A stretch of 32,226 nt of DNA from Pelomyxa schiedti (taxonomy: Eukaryota > Evosea > Pelobiontida > Pelomyxidae): assembly GCA_020536535.1 (NCBI GenBank), contig JAHLWZ010000239.1, positions 2,256 to 34,481 of the forward strand, read 5' to 3'. Shown piece by piece: positions 18,032 to 32,226 of this stretch. Numbering within the stretch: position 1 is the stretch's first letter; each line of letters starts with the position of its first letter. A program made the translations under genes and the position numbers. Under the pieces are notes generated by a model. That model was not told the DNA's origin. It saw only the letters and a list, made by a program, of their open reading frames with translations, and searched no databases.

Positions 18032-21000
18032 CTACACATCGTCCTGAACTTCCTCGGGCACAACAAGATCTGCTTCCTCAGGTTCCCCTTCGCCATTGTT
18101 CTGTGGGTTATCTTGTATCTCTTCTTCAACATCACCAGTGTTGTTGGAAAAGCCTTGGGGTGGAGTGTGTCCAAGTGCCGCGTAAACTTGCTTCTGTTTT
18201 TACATTAGAAAGGGTGCTCAATTGGCAGGGTCTGAGAATTAGGGATTGAATAGAGAGGGGTTCACTCACAACTAGTGCTGGGTCGACAAAGGATTCGACT
18301 GGGATGTTCCGCTTCCGCATCTGTTCAAAGTAATTGAAAGCTTGCTGAAAGTCGCCGGCTCGTGCGAGTTGCTGAATAAGAGTTGAATAAACATCCCCGG
18401 TTTGAAGAATGTTCTACCAAACGAGTTAGTGGAATGCAGAAGGAATTGGTGTTTTGTCATTTAATTGAATTACCTCCACTTGTTGTGAGGGCAACTCCAG
18501 AATTTGCTTGAGCAAGGCCATGCTTTGAGCAGAATTATCTGCGCTATCAGCCTCGGCAAGGCTTCGTGCTCTGAGAAATTGATCCAGAATATTCAGCTGT
18601 TGTTGGAGCTCTTGGTGCAGTGTAACTTTGTCAGGTGATGATGACTTAGAAAGACAGCTTTGAGCCTCGATGAGTGCTTTTCTTGCCTAATTGTCCATAT
18701 TACTAACAATGATAGTTCAGTTCTTCCCGTCATACTTTGGAATAGTCGCTCCAGTCATCAATTTCTGACCTTGCACAGGACTGGAAATATCTTGCTAATG
18801 ATTCCCATGCTTGCGCCTGGTTTTGTGTTTTGTTCCATTTTTTTTGAACTCAGGAGTGACATACTTTTCGGTAGAACTGAATGATATTCTTTACAATCTT
18901 CGGCTCGTTTCTCTGTGGAAGAGTCTGCAGATAATTGGCAGCAAGCACATAAACAAGTGGCTTCTGAGATATAGCTGCGTTTTGGAGAAGGAGAATGAGT
19001 GGTATGTTTAGTCCGTGTCTTGCCACACACAAGCATAAAGAATGATTTTATCAATATCTCCAGATTTAATAAGTACTTTGATTGCCTTTTTGAGATCTCC
19101 AGCCTTAATAAATCACTGAGAAATGGCACAGCGGGTTTTTTTACTCAACCTGGCTGTACTTTCTGCAAGCGAGATGATATGCGCGCTGTTGCTCAAAACA
19201 GGAAGCTATATCACGCAACACTGCAACTTTCTTTTCAGGTTTCTCTGCCGCCGGAGGTGTCATGCGCTCTCCTTGCTCCTCTGTTAGTGAAACGTGATAC
19301 TTTTTACAAATTCGGAGTGCCTGAATGTGAAATTAATTCTCAAAGGGTGGTTAACTCCAAAAAGACTGGTTTACCTCAGAGACTTGACCTGCTGCACAGA
19401 ATAGCTGAACTGCTTTTGCATACTGCTCTTTCTCTAAAAATAGTTGTGCACACTTTAAAGCTATTGATGGATCCGCCTGTTCACCCAGTGAGTCAGCTGT
19501 ACTTTGTATAACATATAGTTAGTCATCTTGAAGTACAAAGGCGCCTGTACGAACCAATTTCTGCCAGCGGTTCAAATAACTGACACTGGAAGCACAAGGT
19601 GATTGCTTTGCTAAGATTTCCTCCTTTGTGGTACAGAAGAACAGCCTATCAAGAACACAATCAGATTTGGTGATGAGCCAGTAAAAGGATAAGCTGACTT
19701 TGTCAATAGCGCCCTTTGATTCCAAGTGCTGTGCTGCAGCTATCTTTTGAGATGAGGTGCCTTGCAGTGCAATGCTAAAAACGTCAGCATCAAGATCTTG
19801 ATCAATAGCAAGTCGAAGTGCATGATTGACATTTTTGGACTGGATGAAGAAGTGGAGAGCTTCTCGTATCTGGCACGGTTAAATGAAAGAATGCACCCTC
19901 CAAGTTTACCGATTCTTCAGATTCAGTGTCACTTTCGTAGTGGCATGCCAGGACATAGGCCGCAGCAAGGTCACCACTTTCCTCTACAATTTGCTTGGCC
20001 TATTCCGAGTCAAATAAATACTCAGATTAAGAATGGCTATGAGAAAACCTGAGAAAGTTTGTTTTGCAAACAGTAAATTCGCACAATATATTCATAATCC
20101 TTCGCCTTCTCATAGTACATGAGGGCCTCATCAAGTTCACCATTACTTTCTGCAAATCGGGCTTTCCAAACATGGAGTTTCTTTTAAGAAAAAAAAAAAA
20201 AATTAGAACACTTCAATGTGTCCTCGCAGCAACCAGGTCTTTTGTGTTATCAATATAAGCATTGAGAGCTGGAATGTGACCAGCTTCATGAAGCATTCGA
20301 GGTATTTCAAATCTTTTTATTTTTTCTTCAATTTCTTCAAAAGGAAAATTAAAATACCTATGGGTCTCTGATTTCTCATATTCTTCCATTGCACGGTCAT
20401 ATTGTCCCATCGATTCTAGGAATTTGGCATAGGCATAGTGCGTACTTTTTAAATGTATCCTATCATGACTTTCAGCAATGGATATGGCTCGATCCCACAT
20501 CCCACAAGCCTGAATTAGAGTTAGTTGTATGCTTTAGTTAAGGGCTTGGTGACCTGAAGCAACTTATTTAATAAATCGTAGTGCCCACCTTTGGTATATA
20601 GTTGAATTGCATCTTCAATCATTCCTTTGCAAATGTTATGAAAAGGCTTGGATTTCAATCTGTAATACCAAGCTGTATAGCGACAGCGGCGAGCTGAGCT
20701 TCCTGGGGTAAGTCTCTTGATTCACGCAGTGTACTAGCAGCTCTGGCATGTGCCATATTTCCTATGCACACAGATAATGTATCTATCATATCCACACGTT
20801 TGGTTTTGATAATCATCTGAACAGTGTAAAGGGAAGTTTTTTCTGATGGGGAGGGACCTGAGCCATGTTTGCCCAAACTTTTGGATTCTGTACAACCTTC
20901 ACAGCCTATAAAAATATTAATTAATCCAAACAAAAACGTATTTAGGAAAACCTTGTATGCTTCATCCATGTTTCCCAGTGCTAAGTTGTAGGAAAACGTG

Positions 21001-24000
21001 AGAATGGCATCTCTTATGGTCACGTCAACAGACTCCATCCCAGTAAAATCTCGTAGAGTGAATGCCACAATAGTGGGAGTAACAGTGACAGGTTCCCCAG
21101 GTGACTCACTTGGAAGTGTGTGTTGCCGACTTGCGAAGAAAAGATACGGCACGTGAACTCCAAGTAAACAACCTGTCCCAGGAGGAAATGTTACAGTATC
21201 ACTGTGCAGTATTGCGCTGCTTGTTGGAGACTGCAAGTCAGACTCCAATGCGACGAATTGAACAAGAACCTAGCAGTAACCTCAGTGAAGTCGTCATGTT
21301 AAAGAGGACTACTTGATTTTGAGTGGAGTTATCCCCTTGGTGCTCCTCACCAGGTTTTTTTATTCCTAAGGTTTCGTAGACTAACATCCTTGGATAGATT
21401 GGATCCCAAAAGTGATTCACAATCTTCAAGTGTTTTATTTCAATAGGCAGGCAAGGCTATCAACAAACCTGACGTGATTGCTCTATGTCATTCCATTTAT
21501 GAATTTTATTCGCATCAACTGTGTAGACAACGGCAGACGTACTTGGTGCTTAAAAGATGTGGGTGGATCTTCACTTACAACCATCCATACAGTTTTGGCT
21601 GGAGGAAAATAAAACACTCACATGTGTGCCCAACTTGTTGCATCTAATGGAGGAAATTGTTCCATACTCCCTTTTGCAATAATATGTGAGGGTGCAAAGC
21701 AGAGGGATGACCTTACAGTACATCAAATGTGACGGTAGCACCATGCCTTCTTACATCTCTTCTTTCCATGTCAAAAATGCACAGTGAATTGGATGTTGTG
21801 GCCTAGAGAAAGTAAAAAGGAAAGGTTTATCAGGTTGAACATACCACTGCAAGGAAATTTCCACACACATCAGCTAATAGAACCTCCCCCTCACTTAAGC
21901 TGAGTCGAAGGGTCTGCTTTGGTACTCCTTTTAGACTACATATGTGTACATTTGATTGTTCACACAAAATTAAGGATTTGTTGTCATGTGCAGCCACAAT
22001 AGTGCTGCGGCTCTCGACTACACCAAGTGTTTCCACTTTTAAAAGTAGTTTAAGCACATTGCTAAGTGTTATATTTGTGGCTCACCATTGGCATCAGCTA
22101 ATACTTGGTAAAGAGCAACTTGTTGCCCATTCCACACGCAAATAGTTTGCTCAAATACTTTTGCACACTTGATCCTCATATCTAATGCTATTACAGAAGA
22201 CTTCTGCTTGCTTTGCTGTTTGGCACTTGACATAAATCAAAAAACATGCAGGACATACTCGTGGCTCGTGCTTCTCAATTTTGAGCTCTTTTGGGGAGAG
22301 TTGGAACAATCCAATTCTCGTGGAAGCACACATGCTCCACTCCATTGAAGTTGCAACCAGTACCTCGACGTGATCATGAAGTGTCACTACAAGTGCACTA
22401 TCAGATTCTGCACAACATTTGAATAAGAATATGCCCGTATGTTATGTACAAACCCCAATGTATATCCTGAATTTTTCCCTCAAGTCTAATTGGGTCACAC
22501 ATCTTCATTAAACAAGACTAAACAAGAAAAAGTGAGAAGAAAGCTGCATACATCCCAATTTCCGCTGTTATCATTGAGGCCTGTCCACATTAAAAGTGTC
22601 CCCATTTCAGTGGATGCTATAGAGTGTGACAAGTGAAGCAAGGTAGTAAAACGAACCGGCTAAAATGTTCTTGGCGCTACAAAAGGCTATGTGTGTCACT
22701 GGTTCAGTCAAAGGTGAATTGGATACTGGATCTGATTCATTCAGCCCAGGTAATGGAGAACGTTCATTATACCAATCATCGGTAATATGAAATTGCTTTG
22801 CTTATCTAAATTCCACAGCCTAATAATCGGGTCAACGCCTGTGCAAGAGGCAATGCTTCCTGCTCCTAACCATGCAGATTCCACAACTTTGTCTGTGCTG
22901 ATTCCAGGTGTAAGTTTTACCTTTTGTAGTTTACCTGTTATACCACACTAAAATTGTAAGGTCTCAAACCTGAATTGTTGGTTCAAATTTGCCACTTACA
23001 GATGTCGAAGATTGGAACAAGAATAATTGATTCGCTGAAGAAACAACAGCAATGGCATCCTTTTCTGCACTATAGTATATTTGCCTAATGCAGGAACTGG
23101 GGACTGAACAACACTCTGATATAACGCCAGAACTATGATCTGCTTGAAATAATTTGCAGACAGATGGTGCTAACAGTGCATTGCTTTCATTGGTACCCTG
23201 AGGTTCAGTGGTTGATTGGTGGCGAAAATTAGATAACTGGCCCATCTCAAGTCCAACTATAAATGGTGTGGTCTTGAACCTTGGTGTTTGTGGTAAGCTT
23301 AAAGTCTCTGAGACAAGAAATACCCATGACAGTTAGTTCGGAAAATACACTTGGAAATTGAGCCTTGAAAGGATTGATGCATTACTTGTGTGGGATGGGC
23401 ACCTTTCTCGTGTGTCCACACATATATATTGCCTGCCTTTCCCGAAATTACTTGACTTATCCTGCCTTACAAAGATTTGGGAATAATAACCTCGTCACAT
23501 GATACCAGTCGAACTCCTGCATTTGGTTCCCACTCTAAAACAGTAATGGGTGCTTTGTGCACCAGAAGTGACTCGATTGCCTGTCCATCAATCCATATAT
23601 CAAGTTGTCCTGTTCGAATGAACGTTGGTACAATGGAGAGATTAGTCAGAAGTACCATCCATCCAACAAAAAGCGAGAACTTTAAAAATAGGGTGCCATC
23701 TAAGCATCTTGCAAACATTGGGGGGTCGTGAGATGATGGTGTCAACAAATTCACCCTTTTCATAGTGAGATGTGAGTGACAAGTAAACCCGACGCGAACA
23801 CAACATGGACGCATTATGGGGGGGAAAAAAAAAAAAAAGAAAGAGAGAGAGAAAGGAGCTTCAACAAGCAAACCTCCTTTGTATTCAGTAGAACTGAGCC
23901 AGAACCAGTTGCAACAGCCAACAAAGATTCCCGCGAATGAGACGTGGCGGCCACAACAAAATCCTCAGGCGATTCCGCCGCTGCAGATTTATCAGAGTCT

Positions 24001-24542
24001 TCCGGCGCCTCGCGCGGAGCTCGGCGCAGAGGCACGGTGAACCTCGCGAAGTTGGTTTTGTTCGTCAGCCGGGCTTTGGGGCCGCCGCCGTCGCCGCCCG
24101 CGGGGTCGTTCGCGGAATCGGCGGGGCCCAAGTCCAGGGCGCCTCCCACCTCGTCGCCAACGATCTCGCCGGTAGTGATAGCCGTCTGCACCGCGGGCGG
24201 CGAGTGGGACTTATGGGAGGCTCCGGTCGTTTCCTCAGCCACTTCCTCTTGTTGTTGCTGCTGCTGCTGTGGTGGGGGTTGTTGGTGCGAGTGGTGACTT
24301 GCTTTTGATTTGGTTGGTGAGGTAGAGGGAGGTGGTTCAGCATTGAGGTCGTTTGCTGGTGTTGTTGTTGAAGACCTTCCCGTTCCGGTTGGTTGCTGTT
24401 GGTCGCGCCTTCTAGGCGGCGTGGCCTGCGGCGTTGCAGCGGTCGTCGGTGCCTCTGATTGTTTCTTGTGTGAGTGGGCACGTCCAGGTTGTGGTCGGTC
24501 GTCAGAGGGAGCCGCTGCGCTACTGCCTTTTCTCCTATCCAT
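18032..24542 (-). CDS. IFT140: intraflagellar transport protein 140 (IFT-A core subunit)
   Basis: IFT140 is a core subunit of the IFT-A complex, which drives retrograde transport and membrane protein entry in cilia. The start is ATG at 24542 and exon 1 runs to 23874. After a Gln/Pro/Thr-rich extension the first WD40 blade appears (DFVVAATSHSRESLLAVATG), then exons with GSISKCIFR and further propeller pieces. The helical repeat half matches IFT140 closely: LRDFTGMESVDVTIRDAIL, LALGNMDEAYK, CIGNMAHARAASTLRESRDL, YEKSETHR joined over a 45-bp intron (20313-20357) to FEIPRML, and YVLAANYLQTLPQRNEPKIV. The C-terminal exons give QLARAGDFQQAFNYFEQMRK and an acidic tail ending PEEADLVVPEEVQDDV. Order and content are those of a full-length gene. 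More than a dozen small introns are present and I did not place them all. The roughly 190-residue N-terminal extension is not usual for this family. Confidence 0.93.
23819..23856. repeat. poly-A / GA-rich simple sequence in an IFT140 intron
   Basis: A run of G, then about 14 A, then alternating GA (+ strand). It lies in the intron just after IFT140 exon 1; on the coding strand it is a pyrimidine tract. Nothing suggests a retroelement tail, as no duplicated target site or coding remnant is next to it. Confidence 0.7.
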
Positions 24543-24954
24543 CTTCAACGAAAAACGAAAAAATGTGGCGCCCTTCCTAAGTCTGAGTCTACTGGACTGA
24601 TCCTGGGGCGGTTCCGCTGTCTCTGGCACAAGCAGCGTAAACCCAACATCTTTCCTTTGTTCCTCCTTTCCATTTGGCACCCGCGAGTTGATAAAAGGCT
24701 ATTACGGTAAGAGCCAGCTGAAGAAGGAAACCTGAGGTACCACAGATTGGGGTTCCCCAGCCATCCAGGGGTTTTTTTGGCATTTGAATCAATTTTGTTG
24801 GATTTGGTGAGTAACAGTGGTGGCAATATAGAGACATATTCCACGAGCAGTCACCTACGTTCTAGGGTAACTATGAGAGATATGCAGTCAATACGCTGCG
24901 TGCCAGGAACTTTCACTTGCAGAGAATTGTGGAGCAATGTCTTTTTCAAGTTAC
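24543..24954. other. intergenic region upstream of IFT140, holding a decayed copy of the neighbour's 3' end
   Basis: This 412-bp stretch must include the IFT140 promoter. Its middle (24724-24830) is a diverged duplicate of 25084-25190, which is coding sequence of the next gene. The duplicate still shows SPNPTKLIQMPKKPLDGWG and TSGFLLQ on the minus strand. No complete gene is visible. Confidence 0.6.
24724..24830 (-). pseudogene. partial tandem copy of the 3' coding end of the adjacent unknown gene
   Basis: Aligns at a constant offset of 360 bp with 25084-25190, about four fifths identical by eye, including a perfect 24-base match over ggcatttgaatcaatttt and its flanks apart from one change. 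The minus-strand translation SPNPTKLIQMPKK matches SPNPAKLIQMPKK in the neighbour. The upstream part of the gene is not present here, so this is a fragment. Confidence 0.65.
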
Positions 24955-26263
24955 TCAAGAGGCAAAGTGAACAATGGTATATGCGGGGACCCACAAAGGA
25001 AACAACAGAACCAGCACAGTGAATGGTGGTGTGGCTGTTACATCAATAACAGTGACGCGGCACGCAGCAGTATCCACGTGAATAAGGAAACCTGAGGCAC
25101 CTTTGATTGCGACTTCCCAGCTCTCCAGGGTTTTTTTTGGCATTTGAATCAATTTTGCTGGATTTGGTGAGTTGCCATGGTTGCAATTCCAGATTGGGAC
25201 TTTTCCATCCTCTCGAACTCTGCCATCAAAGTACTCACAGTCACTTATAGGCCAGTAAGAACAGGAGGGAGTATGAAGCTCCCTTGCAACACCTGTTATC
25301 TCATCAACCTCATTGCAAGTCTTTTCAATACATCCTGTTTGAGTGATGAAGGAGAGAGTCCCGTCATTCCTCTGCAATGGAAGCACGTCAAGATACTGGT
25401 GTTGTGGGGTAATACTGATCTGGGCGTGCGTGATGCTCAGAACTTCGAGAGAACCGCTTGCGTGTGTCTCCTTTATGTCAACAACAAGGAACATTGGGTT
25501 GAGTTCTCCTCGCCTCAGCACTACCATCAAGAGGTCATTTGGTCTTGACTGCAAAAACCTGGTGTCCGACATAGAGTAGCTGGACTGAACAAAAGCTGCG
25601 AGAGACGCAGTCTTGACATCACTTTCACTGAACTCCCACCTCCAAGTCCCCCTCTCGTCGAATTGCACGTTCAGGGGCATAGTTAGCATCACAGGCACCA
25701 CCGGTTCATTTCCGGGTGGTTCCACAAAGATGTGTCCGCACCTGACAATCCACTTGCTGTTCACCACCACACTGCTTTGGTAAAAGGCAGCCGGGTTGCC
25801 TGCCACTCCAATCTTCCTCTTCGAGCAGCCGCCGCCGACGTCATACAGCCCGACGGAGCCGTCCCACAAGACATCCGCGCACACGCTGTCGTTCACCCAC
25901 ATGCAGTTGGCGCACGCCGGCGCGCTCTCCCCCACGCAGCCCACCACGCTCCCCAGCAGCCGCGAGACCCTCACGCGGACCCAGGCGGGGCTGGGCCGGC
26001 CGGCGTGCATGTCGCTGCGCGTCCCGACCACGCTCAGCAGCAGGGAGCGCACGCGCCGGGTCCGTGGCCGCGACTACGAGGGACCAGAGGAGCCTCCCCA
26101 CTGTGTGCCCGTGGCGGCTCAGCGTAGTGCCGCCCGTCGCGGCTGCTGCTGCTGCGGCAGCACGCGGCGACGTTGATGCCACGAGTGCGAGGACTTGGTC
26201 GCTGGCACGCAGTACCGACGCGACTTCCCACTCACGAGGGGGCAAGGGATCCCGACGCTGCAA
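24955..26263 (-). CDS. unknown protein of a probable lineage-specific family; 5' end unresolved and frame broken
   Basis: A long uninterrupted minus-strand frame covers 26052-24955 (365 codons). It contains CANCMWVNDSVCADVLWDG, LLMVVLRRGELNPMFLVVD and ISDCEYFDGRVREDGK, with a hydrophobic C-terminus, TVLVLLFPLWVPAYTIV. Upstream, a different frame continues plausibly coding sequence to 26264 (REWEVASVLRASDQVLALVA, SRHGHTVGRLLWSLVVAA). The switch lies at about 26044-26072 in a GC repeat (ggacccggcgcgtgcg), where one added base would restore a single frame. No ATG opens either frame near the 5' end, and 26264 is preceded by a good acceptor (ttttttgtgtttcaaccttgcag, read on the minus strand). It may be a pseudogene, a gene with an assembly error, or extra 3' exons of the upstream TRIM-like gene. 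I recognise no known domain. Confidence 0.5.
25084..25190 (-). repeat. source copy of the 107-bp duplicated segment
   Basis: Intact counterpart of 24724-24830, in frame within the unknown gene (SPNPAKLIQMPKKTLESWEV). Constant 360-bp spacing suggests one local duplication followed by divergence of the copy. Confidence 0.7.
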
Positions 26264-26284
26264 GGTTGAAACACAAAAAACCTC

Positions 26285-31088
<4,804 letters not shown>

Positions 31089-31575
31089 TGTAAAAACAAA
31101 AAAAAGGGCTTTTGGCTCAACCTCCACAACTGTAATAAAATCTTTGCTTTTTTCCCTGCACGGATTAAGCATCACTGAAAAGCACAAAAGGTTGGGGTGT
31201 GGTGCTTGAGCTTTGGTACCCAAAACACGTTCTCGTGCACTTCAAACCCCTCATGATACAAGCAACCTCTGTTCCCTCGAACACCAGTCACGCAAGGATT
31301 GTGGGACCCAACGAGGACTACCTTGCAGTGCTAAACACCAACTACACAATGCCACCCACCAATCCATGAGGCAACAAAGGGCAAAGGGTCAAATAGCTAT
31401 TCATTAACTTGTTCCACGATTACCTGTTTTTTGATTTTCCAAGGAAAAAACAGATTACTTCCCACTGAAGGGAAAAGTGCTCCTTTTTTGTTTGTATTTT
31501 AACAAATAACAAGGGAGGTGATTGGGAATGGTATTGGCTTCCTTTGGGGTGAATGGCAAGGTGCTCGAGGTATCC
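31089..31575. other. actin 3' UTR and intergenic region
   Basis: An AATAAA hexamer at 31134-31139, 45 bp after the actin stop, is a likely polyadenylation signal. The rest, up to the stop codon of the convergent zinc finger gene, shows no supported gene. Confidence 0.5.
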
Positions 31576-32226
31576 TCACGTGTCATCAGATTGTGCGTAG
31601 AGCTCCAGGTTGGCACGATGCAGGTCCGAGTTTTGTTTGTGGTTCTCCAGTTCTTGTGCTGTGGAAAATTTCCTGCAAGTGATGGTTGAGTGAGTTTGGC
31701 GAAAGCAAACAGGAGAGGTGAAAACACCTGCGGCATAGTGTGCAAACAATAAGAATCGGCTCTGAACTTCCCTCAGGGAGATTTCGATTAGATTCGTAGG
31801 CCTCCCCATTCAGTGGATTGTGAACCGGCTCATCGTTCATTTCACTTGCTGAAGTATCATTATTTGTCTCCGCAGGCGGTAGGACTGTGGAACTGGTTGT
31901 TGTGGTGGTTGATGTTGAGTCCGTGCTTGCAGATTTGCTTGATGTGGGGTTTGCTTCTGCAGCAGAGTTACCCACAAATGACGATGCACCTTCATCATGT
32001 ACAACACCCACAGGAGGGCCAACAAACACTCTTGATACATTCTGCCTTTCTCTAGGTGGTGTTGCCACAGGAGGTATGAAGTGTTTCTTCGTTCTGGAAG
32101 CACTGGAACTTTTTTTCCCACCACTGGCACATTTTGTCCATGATGCCCAAGCAGCATAGTGAACATCAAGGGTTTCTTCAAGTCTCTCTTTTACACGCTC
32201 AAGACGAGCTTCATCTTTGGCTGCTT
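31576..32226 (-). CDS. C2H2 zinc finger protein, RBM5/RBM10-type finger (partial, 5' end beyond window)
   Basis: The minus-strand frame is open to the right edge (AAKDEARLERVKERLEETLD followed by HYAAWASW), then a Lys/Ser-rich and Ser/Thr/Asn-rich stretch. After a 55-bp intron (31673-31727) the last exon completes VCTLCRRKFSTAQELENHKQ and NSDLHRANLELYAQSDDT, ending at TGA (31576-31578). The finger has C-x2-C, then H-x5-H (NHKQNSDLH), and the LCRRxF...SDLHxxNLE pattern resembles the single C2H2 finger of the splicing regulators RBM5 and RBM10. In those proteins a G-patch follows; here the protein stops at once. An RNA-processing role is therefore possible but unproven. Confidence 0.7.

Noticed and set aside
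23819-23856. Poly-A tract as a retrotransposon tail
   Set aside because: It lies inside an IFT140 intron as a pyrimidine tract on the coding strand, with no flanking target duplication or element sequence.
25732-26176. + strand GC-rich frames of 126-131 codons
   Set aside because: Shadow frames of the GC-rich coding strand of the unknown minus-strand gene; composition is Ala/Arg/His/Pro only and no motif is present.

Overview
This window is nuclear DNA from a unicellular eukaryote. Genes are densely packed and broken by many tiny GT-AG introns, mostly 35-55 bp and one apparently 29 bp. Many introns carry a CTAAC/CTAAT-like branch motif near the 3' end. A conventional-type actin, an intact IFT140 gene (so the lineage makes or made a cilium), a TRIM-like RING/B-box/SPRY protein and a protein carrying Ras-like GTPase, Kelch, F-box and Hint domains together suggest a ciliated amoeboid protist, perhaps an amoebozoan such as an archamoeba. 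That placement is an inference; no rRNA or other phylogenetic marker is present except actin.

Layout, left to right: the last exon of an unidentified + strand gene (22-132); a spacer with short direct repeats (274-460); an aldo/keto reductase (-, 529-1692) head to head with a CCR4/Angel/nocturnin-type nuclease (+, 1766-2903); a long RS-rich protein with an unrecognised helical C-terminus (+, 3178-6709); a PFU-PFU-UBX protein that looks like a Cdc48/p97 adaptor (+, 6898-9759); a FYVE-like zinc finger protein with three IPT/TIG repeats (-, 9847-12166) head to head with a membrane-anchored Fic protein (+, 12318-13801); the GTPase-Kelch-F-box-Hint protein (+, 14050-17406); an orphan ORF (+, 17464-17910); IFT140 (-, 18032-24542); an unknown gene or pseudogene with a frame break and a partial tandem copy of its 3' end (-, about 24955-26263); a TRIM-like RING/B-box/filamin/SPRY protein (-, 26285-29783) head to head with actin (+, 29846-31088); and the 3' part of a C2H2 zinc finger gene (-, 31576 to the right edge).

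I rebuilt exon joins by hand from splice sites and reading frame. For four genes the summed exons are an exact multiple of three with no internal stop: RS-rich 1047 aa, FYVE/IPT 584 aa, Fic 388 aa and GTPase-Kelch-F-box-Hint 821 aa. For the PFU-UBX, IFT140, TRIM, CCR4-type and aldo/keto reductase genes only part of the exon structure is resolved.

Functionally the genes do not form an operon-like unit. Several are linked to protein quality control or modification (PFU-UBX, F-box protein, RING/B-box protein, Fic), but physical proximity alone does not show that they work together. The strongest candidate for something undescribed is the GTPase-Kelch-F-box-Hint protein. It has an intact P-loop, lacks the usual switch residues, and ends in a Hint autoprocessing fold.
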